A stretch of DNA of 64,000 nt from Muscardinus avellanarius (GCA_963383645.1 OY726560.1:26537800-26601799), one strand, 5' to 3'. Numbered from the stretch's first letter, positions 26,943 through 40,832 are shown. Made by a program: numbers and translations. The notes: generated from the letters alone by a model not told the origin.

Positions 26943-27150
26943 GCCGGGCATGGTGGCACACACTTATAATCCCAGCATTTGGGAGGCTGAGACCAGAGGA
27001 TTGCAGTTCACAGACAGCCTCAGCTACTTAGTGAGGCCCTCTGCAATTTAGTGAGACCCTGTTTCATAATAAAGAATAAACAAAATAGGGCAAGGTTGTA
27101 GCTCAGAGGTTGAATGTCCCTGGGTTCCATCCCCAAACCCCCACACACAA
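26943..27150 (+). repeat. SINE, B1-dID-like, long type
   Basis: 'gccgggcatggtggcacaca', 'cagctacttagtgaggccct', 'gcaaggttgtagctcagagg', ending 'ttccatccccaaacccc' and an A/C tail. Confidence 0.92.
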
Positions 27151-27177
27151 AAAACCCTAAAAAATAAAATAATGAGT

Positions 27178-27403
27178 CAGCCAAGTGTGGAGGTACATGC
27201 CTATAAGCTTGTAATCCTTGTAGTTTCTAAACTGAAAATACTGAGAAAGGAGGATCACAGGTTCACAGCCAGCCACAGCTACTTAGTGAGGTCCTCTGCA
27301 TTTAGTGATACCCTGTTTCAAAATAAAAAATAAAAAGTAGGGCTGGGAGGTGTAGCTTGGAGGTAGAATACCCATGGATTTAGTCCTCAGTACTGAAAAA
27401 AAA
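27178..27403 (+). repeat. SINE, B1-dID-like, long type
   Basis: Tandem neighbour of the previous copy: 'agccaagtgtggaggtacat' to 'agggctgggaggtgtagctt' and 'cagtactgaaaaaaaat'. It carries a short insertion in the left half. Confidence 0.88.
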
Positions 27404-27696
27404 TTAGGCACATGTTTGTATAAAATAATAGCATGGAAAAGATTAAGAAGCATGAAAAGATTAAGAGTGAGAATTTATAATTCTAAGAAACAATTGTGAT
27501 TGAATGTTTACTAAAATTGATTGTTTAGTAATATAGAAGAAAGTAATCTGGGGATATAATGAGAGACATTTCTTCAATAGCACACATATAAAATACTGGT
27601 TTTAGTTTTCTTCCAATAGAGAAGAATGTACCTTCCCACTATGAGGTAGCTGTGTTACAGCACTTTGGAATAGCAGTTAACTAAGAAGTCTGTCAA

Positions 27697-27898
27697 AGGC
27701 TGGGTGTGGTGATGCATGCCAGTAATCCAAGTATTTGGAAGGGTATGACAGAAGGATTGCTGGTTTAAGTCCAGCCTCAGCAACTTATCCAGACCCCCTG
27801 AAATTTATAAGACCCTCTTTCTAACTACAAAGTAAAAAGGCCTGGGGTTTTACTTCAGAGTTAGAATGCTTCTAGGTTCAGTCTTCAGTACAAAAAAA
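27697..27898 (+). repeat. SINE, B1-dID-like, long type, diverged
   Basis: 'ggctgggtgtggtgatgcat', 'cagcctcagcaacttatcca' and a decayed ID-like half. Confidence 0.82.
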
Positions 27899-28404
27899 AT
27901 TAATAAAAAGATAAAAAAAGAAACCTGTCAAAGTCTTTGCTAGGGTTAAAAATTATATTATGCAATGAATCCTTATTTTGTGCTAAACATTTTAGCCAAG
28001 GGCTTTATACTACTGTAAAAGCCCTATTCTTTACTCCATTAAATATCCACATTCATGTTAAATGATCATTTTACCCATTTTATAGGTAACAAAACTGATT
28101 AAAGTCAGTAATTTGACTAAAGTCAGAAAGATTGTATATGGTGCAAGTAGAATTCAAAATCTGAGCTAACCTTATTTATTTGATATTTTACCTGCTGTAA
28201 AAGTTCTATATATCAATGCTGATACACCGTATCTAAAGCAGGAGTTCCCAGTACAGTGGTTAACTTTGCTGGCCATAAGTAAAATTCAGCATGTATTAAT
28301 CAAGTTCCATATTTATAAAACTTGACCAAAAGTATTTCAGTTCAAATGATACTATGGCAAAATATGAAGTTATTACTACCAATTTCACTGACATATACCA
28401 GGAG

Positions 28405-28518
28405 GAAGAAGGGGGCAACAGGGTGGAATGTGGCAGAAAATATGCCCTGGACCCCCTTCTTCTTCTATCTCACCATCATGTATAATTGCAATGCACTAAT
28501 AAAATTATATTTAAAAAA
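28405..28518 (+). mobile_element. Possible L1 3' tail
   Basis: 'catgtataattgcaatgcac' followed by 'taataaaat' resembles the terminal L1 motif, preceded by a G-rich stretch. Confidence 0.4.
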
Positions 28519-29659
28519 TCTTCACTCTGTCTCTCTACTTTCTCTTCCTCCTCTTCTATTTTTATGTCAAGTAGATGAATACAATGGTCCACTCCATTTT
28601 CTGTTATTAATGACACTACCATCTACTACATTTATTTATATTGATGTTTGCCCTCTGGCTGTTTTATTTTTATTCAACAAAGTTGCTCAGCAGGTATCTA
28701 CAAATTGTACCATTTCTTCCAAATTCCTTTGCTTCATTTTGCAATATAAGCTATTTGATTTTCTCCCTTTAATTCTCTTGAATCCAACTTATCTACAGCC
28801 ACTGAATGAATCATTTCACATTTATTCTAAGTGATAATTGGACTACCAGTGATTCTCTACATGGCCTGTCACTGCCAGAGATTTTCCAATATGTCTACCT
28901 CTCTGCCATAAGTATGTACAAGCCAAATAACTAATCTAGTTGGTCTTTAACATTATTCTAAAGGTCTTTGCATTTTCTGTTGTTGTAAGATAATATTAAA
29001 ATTTCTCAATGAAATAGGATTCCCAGACATGCTATTCCATCTACTCATCTACATAGACAATTCCTAATACAGCTTGTATTATAAATATTCATAATTTATT
29101 TTTACTAAATATTCTACTTTTAAAATATATTCTCATTTTGCCCCATTTAACCTGCTTCTCAAATGCCTCTTAGCATATGTGAACACAAATACTTTCTTTT
29201 CAAATTCATCCTGGTTAAATTTATCAATACCCTCTTCTGTGTACTCTCAGACTTTTTGCATTGTTTCTTATGTTAAATTTCTTCACAGTCATCTTGTGTG
29301 TATACATGGTTTTCCTTTTAGTATTTTAGTGCCTCTATTATCTATTTCTTTCTCACGATGTTCACTGGCTATCAGGCATAGGATCTGGTACAAAGCAAAA
29401 TTTAATAAAATGGATGAATGGGGAAAATGTGTTTTCATCATTATGGCATAGTATGGATTTAGGATTTTTATTTTCAGAATGTCTTAGAGATGTGCAGCTT
29501 TATATTTGGAGAGACAATGTAGTGACATAAACAATGTAAAGCTATCATATTGCCTAAAGACAATGTCTTAGTTTTACCTAAAAATTTATCTAACTGCATT
29601 TCTAAGTACATTGTCTTTGTTTCTTAGTTTTTCAGAAAGAGATTTAACCATGGCTATGA
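28519..29659. other. Intergenic
   Basis: A 170-codon open frame (28,322-28,834) overlaps this stretch and the L1-like tail. It has no domain, is rich in hydrophobic and aromatic codons, and is probably chance. Confidence 0.4.
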
Positions 29660-29797
29660 ATTGTTGTGGTTTGAATTTAGAATATTCCCCTAGATGGCAT
29701 GGAAATAGACAAGGCATCCATGTTAGAAGTGGGATTGGTTGCTGAGGAAGTCCCTGGGGGTAGAGAGTTGGAAGAAATTATATTTGACTCTGTTTAT
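29660..29797 (+). repeat. Possible MaLR-type LTR start
   Basis: 'ttgttgtggtttgaatttag' followed by 'attggttgctgaggaagtcc' resembles the 5' part of MaLR/MLT-type LTRs. The rest is replaced by a polypyrimidine tract. Confidence 0.4.
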
Positions 29798-29945
29798 TCC
29801 TCCTCCTCCTTCTCCTCCTCCTCCTCCTCCTCCTCCTCCTCCTCCTCCTCCTCCTCCTCCTCCCCTCCCCTCCCCTCCCCTCCCCTCCCCTCCCCTCTCC
29901 TCTCCTCTCCTCTCCTCTCCTCTCCTCTCCTCTCCTCTCCTCTCC
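29798..29945. repeat. Polypyrimidine tract (TCC)n-(CCCCT)n-(CTCTC)n
   Basis: An uninterrupted 148-bp C/T run on the plus strand made of three successive simple-repeat blocks. The minus strand is pure purine with G4-capable GGGGA repeats. Confidence 0.98.
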
Positions 29946-31692
29946 ATATTATGCCCTGAATTCCACAGATTTTACCTGTCCTAAGATGGACTTAATTTCA
30001 AAAATCTCCAGAGATGTAAACAAATCTTGTTCCTCTAAGATGTAATCATCAGATGTTTTGGGTTACAGATGTGACAATTTTGACTGAAACAGGGATGCAT
30101 TTTGAGTGGCCATCTCTATTCCAGGAAAGATAGTTTCTTTAGTATATGGGACTTTCAGAGTTAAAACTGGGGGCAAAAACAGGTAAACCAATATTTTAGT
30201 CGGAGAAATTTTGTATCATTTAATAAGTGAGACCTCTCATGAGAGAGTGGGGTAGCAAGTACAGTCAAGGAAAAGAGCTATATTGAACAAACATAGTCAA
30301 GTGCTGAAATCAATAGAGAGCAATTTTCTGTGGAGAAGGGCATCTGGGAGATTTTTAAAGCAAACTTGGAGTGGGACAAGGATGGCTGTTTTTCCTACAT
30401 CTCTGTTATACAGGGGAACATATATGTGACACATCAAGTTATGGGTTTGCATGATAGCAATGTCCACTCAAGTATTTTCAATAAAGCATAACCTTATTTA
30501 TAGTATATGCTGGCACTCTTAACTTTAGATAAGATATAATGCAATAGACCTATCATTTTAGAACTTAAAATATGGAAAGATTACTATGGAAACCAGTATG
30601 TCTTCTTTGGCAAAATCTATGTATTTGATTTAAAAATGTCTATGAACCTTTAATATGTCACCATTATACCTTATCTATTAAAAGAAGAATCAGAAACTTT
30701 CAATTCTATGAGATGAATCAGCCAATGTACAGTAGGTAAATGAAGCTCTGATATAATAAAAAACAAGTTAGGTCTTTTATTTTATTTGATAAATTTGAAT
30801 CTTCTCCAAATTTCTGGAATATTTTTAAAAGACATTAACTCTTTAAATGATAATGCACTGTTAGTGTTAAAGTTCTCAGAGTTGGCAGATGTGAAAAATA
30901 GAGATATCCCATTTTATAGATTTAAACAATTGATACTTCACACTTAGAAAGACTATGGAATACTTTATTTTATATAATAACTGCTATTTTAGTATAATAT
31001 ACACATCTGTTAGTTTCTTGGTAATTTGTTTCATAGCAAACATGGGGATAATTCATGTAGAATTTAGGGGGAGGTAGTTGAAATAGCAATGAAAATCAAT
31101 GTGCAGTTTAGAGTGAAAATGTGAAAGATTCCAAGGCTTAGTGGTACAATAAATATGAAAACAAGAGAGAAGATAAAGTGTTCAAGGGCAAAGATATAGA
31201 ACCTTGACAAAACAAGTATCATCAGAATGTTTCAAAACTCATAAGTACTGTCACATAGAATTATTTCTTGGTAAACAAAATCTGCTCAATTGTTCTTATT
31301 CCTCTGAAAAGCAAACTTTTATTTCCTCCTGGCTAGAATTTGACAATAGAACTTTTCAATTTAACTTCTAATCTTTTTTTTCCCAGATTCAAATTGTCTC
31401 GTGCATCCTATTGTCTAGTCACATGTTATCATTTAATATTTTTCAAACACACCAAGCACTAAATTTCTCTTTGTTTCAATTTATGCTGTTTTCATGGCCT
31501 ATAGATATTCTCTTTCTTTTCAACCGTAAAATATTTAACTCTTGTTCAAGGTTAAGCTCAACACTATTATAAGGACTATCCACCTCCCTGTCTAGAAATA
31601 ACCCCTATCTCTTCTTTTCTCCCATAGTGTATTCTTGATATCTATTAATACACATCTTAATTCATCCTTGTTACCTCTTAAGAAAAAGTACA
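29946..31692. other. Intergenic
   Basis: AT-rich, with nothing recognisable. Confidence 0.4.
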
Positions 31693-31895
31693 GGCCAGGC
31701 GTGGTGGCGCACGCTTGTAATCCCCGCGCTTGGGAGGCAGAGACAGGAGGATCGCGCAGGTTCAAAGCCAGCCGCGCGGGCTGGCTTAGGAGACCCTGAT
31801 TCCAAATAAAAATGTAAAAATAGGTCTGGAGTGTAGCCTGGTGGTAGAAGGGCTTCCAGGAACCCCAGTACCACCAAAAAGAAAAAAAAAAAGAA
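31693..31895 (+). repeat. SINE, B1-dID-like, short type, young-looking
   Basis: 'ggccaggcgtggtggcgcac', 'cgcgcttgggaggcagagac', hairpin core 'gccagccgcgcgggctggct', 'ccaaataaaaatgtaaaaat', ID-like half 'ggtctggagtgtagcctggt', ending 'ccagtaccacc' and an A tail. CpGs are retained. Confidence 0.95.
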
Positions 31896-33862
31896 AGAAA
31901 AAGTACATAGGTTTATTCTGTTGAGTTGCACAAGGTGGATGGGGCCTTGAATGCCATACTCATTTTGGGGATTCAACAATATCAAGTTATTACCTACCAA
32001 ATTTTGCATTGTTTAGAAGTCCTTCCAAGGACTCAAAAGAGGCATAGGAAGCCAAGAAATTTATGATAAGTAGCTGAAAACCCAATAATTAATATTAAAA
32101 TAAATGAGAGTTTGGACTCTACCAGGGTTATAAAAACATGAAAGTTTATCAGCAAACTTGACAAAGATCTTTCAGTAGATGGTTAGAGCTGAATGCCACA
32201 TCTGAGTGGGAACATGAGAACTGAAACAGATGATGAAACTATGCACAATTATTTGATGTAAAGAGACCCAGGATGATAACAATAAAAGCAAGACAAATGA
32301 TAGTAAGCAAACTGACTTAATTTCATTTTAAAGATATTGGTGACATCAGGCAACACTGATTGGGAACTTAGAGCCAATTAAAATTGTATTTATCATCGAT
32401 GCTCTGGATGTTTTCAATAACAGTATGTCAAGAGAAGAGTTATTATATTTGCATTCTCTGTTACCTATCATGGTGACTTATTTAAAATAAGTACTATAAA
32501 TGTATATTGACTTTTGGCATATTGTAAATATATATCCAGATGAATAAAATGTGAATCTATGGTTGTATGAAAGTAATTTTTCATCTGTTACACAATACTT
32601 TGACATGTTCCTAAGAACTGGAGAAGTAATGTGCTTAAATAAAAATTGGGGCTTACGGGAAAAAAAAAGAAAAAACACTTTTATTTACAAGGCTCAAAAA
32701 TATTGATCACTGAAAAAATTATATCATTACTATGATTCTCAAGCTCTTGAAATACAAAATAAATAATGATCAGAACCCTTCATCTTGGTACTAGCATCTT
32801 ATTCTTTGCCATAAACCTATAGTTATGATAAACTTTCCTGGTTTTTCATTAACTGCAGAGATATGTCCCCTTTTCTGTTGCCCATTCATTAGGGGAATTC
32901 AATTATTTTTAATAATAAGGATAAAGTTATGTTACTGCAGTGCCCCTCCCACCAATACTTAAAGATTCTCATTCTGTTTGGCATATGAAATTTACCATAA
33001 GGCTTTGCCACAATGCCATAAGAATGTCCTATTCAGCCTATATGGGCTGCCCCAGTATGTGCCTTCCCAGTGTTTCTCAGTTCTGTAGAGACCTTTTTCC
33101 TCTTGCTTGAGCTTAAAAACCCCATGTTGGGTTACTGACTCCTCTGCCACTAGCCTCCCAAACACTGACTTATAGCTTTCTTTTATATATGGTTTTACCT
33201 AATGACTAAATGAATAGAAGAAATTCTAGGAGGATAGTATACTGTGATAAATAATCTACAACAGGAAATCTAAATAATTCAAAAACATATAATGGACAAT
33301 AAAACATTAATTGATTACTTTGAAATTAAAAATTTTTGTGATGGAAGATGACACAAAATATCAGTTAAATGACAAAGAGTAAACAGCAAAAAATAACTAA
33401 TGCCATTATGTAAAAATATATTTCATCAACTTTAAGATACCTTTGATATGATTCTATTCAATAAATTATAGCATAGCATTTTATAATCACTTGGAATGTT
33501 GAATTTACATATATTAAAAGCCCCATTTTAATATTAATTAGCTAATGAAAGTGGTGTTCTATATGAACAGCTGTGGCCAAGTTCATGCTTATAAAATACA
33601 TTTAATTTCAGAAATTAGATCTGTAGCTATGTTCCTATATAGGACATATGGTGACATCTAGATATATAATGATTTTTTAAAATCATTAAGAAACATTAAT
33701 ATCTAATTGGAAAATAAGAAAGGAATATGAATAGACAAGAAAAGTCTAATTGCCTCTAACACTACAAAGACATGTAATAACATATCAGATAAGCATAAAT
33801 TTTAAAAATACAGACACTTATTTTTAGAGCCAAAAGATTGGGATAATTATAAATTATGTAAA
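31896..33862. other. Intergenic
   Basis: AT-rich. A slightly GC-richer patch at about 33,000-33,180 looks LTR-like but I cannot assign it. Confidence 0.35.
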
Positions 33863-34049
33863 GCAAGGGCATGGTGGCACATACCTATGATCCCAGAACT
33901 TTCAAGGTTGAGAGAAGAGGATCATATGTTTAAGGATGGCCTCAGAAATTGAGCAAGATTCCAGTAACTAAGTGAGACTCTGCTTCCAAGTGAAAAGTAA
34001 AAAGTGTGTAGATCAGAATTAGAATGCTCCTGGATTCAATCCCAGTTAC

Positions 34050-34050
<1 letters not shown>
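33863..34050 (+). repeat. SINE, B1-dID-like, diverged
   Basis: 'gcaagggcatggtggcacat', 'ctaagtgagactctgcttcc', 'cctggattcaatcccagtta'. The A tail extends into an (AAGAA)n tract to about 34,120. Confidence 0.75.
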
Positions 34051-34065
<15 letters not shown>

Positions 34066-34082
<17 letters not shown>

Positions 34083-36923
34083 GAAAGGAAGAAAGAAGAA
34101 AAAGGAAAAAATAAAAAAGAAATTAATATTAATGTAATGTAAAATGTGCTAATATACATAAACTAATTATTCACGTATGCTATAATCTTTATATTTCACC
34201 TTTAAATATATATACACATATACATATATATCAGATACATTCAGAAGCTTATGTGGAAATATTTTTCACATTATTTATTAACAAATAGCTGATGGCAACC
34301 TATATTCTCATCATTAGAATAATGGACAAATAAAATGTGGTAGATAAAATTTATGGAATTTCTCTCATCTAATAGAAATAAAGAACTAGTTGTGTACATC
34401 AACAGAAATAGAATTTAATAAAATGTGATGGAAGGTAACATTGAATGAAAAGACCCCGTTTGGTTTGAAAGTAACCCAAATCATAATGAAATTCAAATTC
34501 AAATTCAAATGCTTTAAATTTTTTTTGAGAAAGTACATACCATAACCTGAAAGTTAAGTAGTAGTAGACACTAAAATTTAAATCTTTCTAAACATTTTTT
34601 TCAAGTTTTGAAGTTTTTTTTTCCCCTGAGGGAATCCCTAGTATCCGTTTCTTTTTTTTTCTTTTTGTTTAAAGAGATGTTTTATGAACACACCCATATG
34701 ATTTTGCACATATGTATTTAATTATATATTGCTTTTAAAATATATGATTGATTTCTTGACATTTTATTCATTAAGATGAATTCTTTGTGAAATTAGAGAA
34801 AGAGCATTTCTGAATGATCATACAAATACTTTGCCAACTCCTGGAAATAGGTACTATGGAGACCACCAGATGTTGGTAACCTGGTTAATGTCTAATTACA
34901 AAGGGCTACTGAATCTCTCAAACTGCTTCCTGTATTTGGGTCACCCATAGAGAAGGTAATTAGGCTCAGACCTGTTAAAACTTTCACACTAAGGCTTACT
35001 ATTTGAAAAGCTTATGCTCTGGTTGGAACAATCACCACATGGGAATGTTAACAATCCATTTAGGGCCCAATTTCCTTACAGGCCCCAGGAAGCTTAGCTC
35101 TAACTTTGTACAGTGCAAAGAGCTTCTAATGATACTAACTTTCTTTGTTATTGAGACTTACTCTAAAGCTGAAATAAAATATTTCTAACCTGTCACTAGA
35201 AATTTCTTTCAAAATTCATTCTCATATTCTCTTTACATCATAGAAAAATAAGAAGTAGAAATGTGTTCCTTGCAATAAAATTTAACTATAAAGTACAGCT
35301 ATTTTAAACTAATGCTCAATAAATACATGTATTTGTGTATTATATATGATACTTGATCTGTGCATACATGATCAAAACTGACTTTTAGTATGGCAGTGGC
35401 ATCAGAGTTTAAGAAGATATAAAATGCTGCAAAGAAAAAAAATGATTGCTGTTCTCATATAACAGCTATTTACTAAATGAACAATGCTTGCAAAGGTTTT
35501 TAAATATGTACTTTAATTAACTTTATTAATATAATACTCTCTACCAAATGAGCATTCTCTTTTAGTTTATTTTAGTGATGTAAGCATTTTAAATTTTCAG
35601 TGATGTTCTTAAGGGTTTTTTAAAAAAGACAAGAAAGAAATCTGAGAAATTGGCTATGAACTTATACTCAAGAAAACCATGTCCCTAAAAAGATATAAGC
35701 TGTGAAGCTTCCAGAAGCTAAGGAAATAACAGTAACACTTTCAATTAGTTTTAATAAGGAAGAAACTCTTTCCCTAGGAAAATTAAACTCACCATCAGAA
35801 GTGTTTCACCTCAATGAAATTTGATTATATGGTACAGAATATTTCTTCTGACTTTTAAGCTTTGGAGGAAATAAAAACTGGAGCAATAAGTGATTCAAAC
35901 TTAGCCTTTGAAAGCTCACTGTACTGTTTGCTAAAGGTCTGCATCCAAAGACACCATGTGTGGAGCCATTCACAAATTCTCAATCTTATGCAAGCCTCCA
36001 CATAAGTCCTTGAAGTGGTCACTCACAGAGACGCCTTCATACACTGATGCTTGCATTCAGAAAACCTACTCATCATAATAAAGGGTGATGAATAGTTAAG
36101 TGGAATTGGTGGTTACAAACTGGCAATAAACTTGAGGCCATTTGAGGCCCTTTATTAGGCTGGATAGTGTAAAATTCTCCCTCAAGGCTTAAAAAATGTT
36201 GTTGCTATATAATAATTGGATTGAAAGTGGTTATAGAAAACTGTTCCTGGGGCCACATTCTGCTAAGTGGTCTACAGAGAGATAGGAAATGAAAAGAAGG
36301 ATAAAAAGAGTACTTTATTGGCTAAGGAGTAGATACAATGTCAATAATGGTGTCTCACATTTCAAATGAACCATAAAGCCATAACACAAATTCACCTTCT
36401 TTTCTAGAGTTTAGTCAGAAACATGCATGCCATAATATTTAATCCTAAAAGTACTTTATTGCTATCTTGTGTTAAGTCACATTAATACAATTAAATCAAA
36501 CAACTATACAATGAACAACTGCATGTAGAAAGTCTGTGCTTGGCTATTTGAATGTTAAGGATATACTTTTTATTCTTAGCAAAGAAATATGCTTACTAAT
36601 TTTCATAGCTTTCTCTAGGTACTGAACCAAAAGATTGTTAATTCTATATTCATCATCCCTCACTTGAGTATATGAGTAGAATATTCTTTATCTGAAATAT
36701 TTGAGTCCAGAAGTACTGCAAATTTCAGATTTTTCTTTTTTGTATGTTGTAATATTTGCATGTACATATAAGGTTTCTAGGGAATGGGACCTAAGTATGA
36801 GATGTACTTATATTTAATATACACCTTAGATATATAGACTGAAGGTAAATTATGCAGTTTTTTGGTACACTTCAAGTTTCACTAAAATCTGTTACATAGG
36901 ATCAGCTATGAAAATTTTCACTT
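34066..36923. other. Intergenic
   Basis: AT-rich, with nothing I can name. Confidence 0.4.
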
Positions 36924-37475
36924 CTGTCAGAGGCAGGACAAGAGGACTTGGGTGCAAGAAGGGTTAAATGTGTCCATCTGTAGAAAGGACAAAAACAGGG
37001 AAGGTTAATAAGATAAAAGTCTAACAATGACCAGGTAAGGAATATGAAAATAAAAACTATAGCCCTTTATGTAGGGTGCATTCTGAAAACAATCTGTGTA
37101 AACAAGGATGAGGGAGGTGGGCACACAGGTGCCTCCAGAAGATTAATGCCCACTGATCCAAAATAATGATTCAAAATAAGGACTGAAAGTGACCAAAGAC
37201 AGTGGATCCCCAAGAAAAAATTCTGACCAATGACAAAAGAGAGATGAGGGACTCCAATAAGATATAAAAGCTCACCTCCAAAGAACCTCATTGGTTACTC
37301 TCTTTTGGGAACCCTCTGCCTGTGTGTGTGTGTGGGGGGGGATGTTTCTGTTTTCTATCTTTCCTTGGCTTACAAAAAATTTTTTATATTTACTGAACTA
37401 TCTTTAGTCTTTGGATTTCATTTGTTGAAATCCACTGGCCAAGAACTCAGTAAGAGGAGACACCCTGTATCAGTA
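36924..37475 (+). repeat. Possible solo LTR (class I-like), uncertain ends
   Basis: It opens with 'tgtcagaggcaggacaagag'. 'ccaatgac' and 'gatataaaagctc' (37,261-37,273) have the spacing of CCAAT and TATA elements, followed by a pyrimidine-rich R/U5-like stretch. I found no matching flanking duplication. Confidence 0.35.
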
Positions 37476-40400
37476 GCATGTTGTGCTCAAAAGTTTCAGA
37501 TTTAGTATTGTAAGGATGCTCAAACTGTAATATATTCTACTTTAGGAATCCACAGATACTTATCTTCATATTATCAGTTCATAAGATAGTACGTGATATA
37601 AGAGACAAATGATTCTCCTGAGGTAATTGAACCAATAACCAATTTTTTATTGTTCTGTTGTGAACACTTCCTAACACATTGGAAGTGTTGTGATTTTGTA
37701 TAATACAAATTTATCACGTCATAAACCCCTGCTATGAAGTAGGGGTTTCTTGATAAGGGAGTACTGACCTACCTATGGCTTCTCTTTCTCCAGTTTTCTT
37801 TGTTTTTCTGTTCTCTCTTTTCTTCCTTTTTAGTACCTTTATATTTCTTTTCATTTCTTTTTCTTTTTCACATAAATGTGTTTTTCTATGATGATCTCAC
37901 TAATCAACAGCCATTTTTACAGATGTGATATATTATATAATTTTTAACTCTCTGTATTCCTTAGTTCCATTTTCTCTTACCGATGAACACCATACTGAGT
38001 ATGTTCTTAACTAAATTTGTCATTTCTTTCTCCTACCTATATCCACTCACATAAGCCTTACAAACTATTTCTTTATTTTTATCATTGACATTATTATTCA
38101 ATAAGTTTGAAAACATAGTTTTTCAACTCTAAAATACACCACCAACATAATAATATCAAGCATCATATCACACTCTCTGTTACAGTTTCTCAGGCTTTTC
38201 ATCATATTGTGTGGTTTACTTATGGGTACAGGCTTAGTGGTTAGAAAGACATGGATTCCAGTCCCACCCAGTAATACCTTGTTGTAGTTATGTGACCATA
38301 TTTTAGTATTGATTGTCTCATGTTGTATATGTAATAATTAAATATATGTAAGTATATAAAATATAGGGCATATATAATCATATGTAAATATGATTATGCT
38401 GCATTGTTTTATGTAGTGATTGAGATAAGTAAAGAGAATTGTTAGTGCTTTATGAACAGCAAAGCTCCAAGAAATTGTAATCTTGTTACCAACCCATCAG
38501 TTTGAAGTCTTGAGTATTTGATTTGGAACACCTATCAGCCGAGAATTCATTGAATAATTATTCAATGAATACCCTATGTCTGATACCTATATTCTATCAT
38601 AAATATTTTACTAAAGTTGCTTTTCACCTTTCTGCTTATCCATCACTCAATCCACTTGTCAATCTATCTCATTTCAAAATAAATTGCAAACAGAACAATC
38701 TACTCTGGATACGAGCATACAGTGCATGCTCAGAGTTTTCATTCACTTTGAATTTTTATTTTGGTGAATAATAAAAAGATGAGAGAAATCTTAAGAACAA
38801 AAACATAAGCTCTGCATAATCCAAATCATATCAACAAATATTACCCTCATTCCAGAAAAAGTCTTTATAACCCTTCTCAGTCCATCTTCATTTCCATCTT
38901 TCAAATGTTTTACTGTTTTCTTTTACCACTGTATCAGTTTTACCTTCAAGACTATTCAGTATGTACTCTGTGTAAAATAAATGGCATAATTTTGAGGTTA
39001 TCCACATTGGTGAATATGGCAGCAATTCACTCTGTGAAAACTGACAGTTTATCTCATTTATTGATAGACATGCATAATATTTCCAGTTCATGACTATTAC
39101 AATAAGCTTGTTTGATAATTAAATAAAATATTTTACAGACACATATTTTTATTTCCCCAGCATGCAAACTTCATCTAGCAGTTCCCTATGAAGTGAACGT
39201 ATGAAGGGGCCTGTAAAGGTATACGAAAAGTTACTCATATTTTTCCTAAAATGGCTGGAATCGTATAACTACAAACTGTAGATGAGACTTCAGTAGCTCT
39301 GTAGCTCATTCACATTTGGTTTTGTCTTCCATTAAGTTAGTTTCCAGTGGCAGAAGATATCCTAAATTCTGTCATTTTTAGAAAAGTTCAGAAGTCTTCA
39401 GGTTTCCTTGAGTTTCTGGAGTTGATACTGACAACTTCCCCAGTTTACCCTCTAGAATCCATCTGCTTTTTAATCATGCTCTAGTTGTTTTAAACTTGAT
39501 TTGTTTTCTCAGAATTTATGTTTATCACTGGGAGGTTTCTGTAAAGTAGGAACTTAGCCACACAGAAAACTGAACCACTGTTCTTATAAGCCTTTTCCTA
39601 TGTCTTCATAATTGTTTTCTTGTCTCCCATTTTCAACTTCTACCCCATTAAGGTGCATGACTATGATGTACTAATAAAAATTAAAACAGAGAAAAAATTA
39701 GAAATTAGTATTATCTATCTCAGATGAAATAGACTAATGTCCATGATCCATTCCTCTGTTAAAAACGTTTCTAGTGGTTCATCCACTCAAAGAAAAAATA
39801 ATCCCAGATCCCACAATCTTAGCTTGGATTTTTGTGTTCCCCATTATCCAATCCTATACTATTTTTGAATTTATTTTCTCACTATATAAATACTATTTTA
39901 GAGAGAGATTCTGTGGAATACTTGTTATTGTTAAATATATATAGCATTCTCACCATTGAGATATTGCTTAAAAATTTGTCTTTAAATTTAGCCTCCTACT
40001 TTGTTTGGACTTGAATTGTGTCTTCAATATTTATTAGATAATTTTTCTCTAGCAATATACATTCTAATAATAGTATTAATGTTATTACTACTAATAAAAG
40101 CAACTAAAATTATAATTACTGTGAATCAGAAAGTGCTCTAAATATTTGTTATTATAGATAGTTCTAATAATGATAAAATATGCTACATATTATTTCTGTT
40201 CTCATATGCAGATAAAAAGACATTTAAAGGATTAATGAAGTGTGTTCAATATTACTTGAGTATGAAATAGAAAGGCTCAGATTTGGACCAACTTGGAATG
40301 ACCTGACCCCAGCCACTAATGTCTACTTCATTAGGGTAATAATGAATGTTGTTAATAATATAATTAATTTTATATGCTTATTATAAGAACATAAATTTTT

Positions 40401-40639
40401 AAAAACCTTGATTATATATGTTCAATAAAGTTTTTTTAAATTTTCACATTCTTCTCATTCTTTGGCATACTACTTAGCTTTTATTTGTTTCAATTTCTTT
40501 ATATATAAAATAGAATAAAATAAATAAAAGCTAGAGTAGTAGCTAATATTTTAAAAGTTTTTGTTAGGTTTAAATGTGTACCGAATATATGAACAGGTTT
40601 TATGATTACTTATAAACTGTTAAATCCTAAAAAACAAAC
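37476..40639. other. Intergenic
   Basis: AT-rich. Contains a 26-bp perfect palindrome (38,545-38,570) and a possible L1 tail remnant near 39,650-39,690. No gene. Confidence 0.4.
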
Positions 40640-40641
40640 AT

Positions 40642-40832
40642 TATGGTGTGCATGAGCACATAGTACTGGGGATTGAACCTAAAGTCATTCTTCCTGTAAT
40701 ATATACCCCAGCCCATTTTTATTTTGAAAACAGAGTCTCACCAAATTACCATGTTCTGGCCTCAAACCCACAATCTTTCCATTTCAGCCTTCAAAGTACT
40801 GAGATTACAGATGTGTGCCATCACTCACAGCT
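40642..40832 (-). repeat. SINE, B1-dID-like, diverged (antisense)
   Basis: 'agtactggggattgaaccta', 'ttttgaaaacagagtctcac', 'tgtgccatcactcacagct'. Confidence 0.75.

Noticed and set aside
28322..28834. 170-codon open frame
   Set aside because: No domain, crosses an L1-like tail, no splice or promoter context.
29699..29984. Ser/Pro-rich and Gly/Glu-rich frames
   Set aside because: Translations of the polypyrimidine tract.
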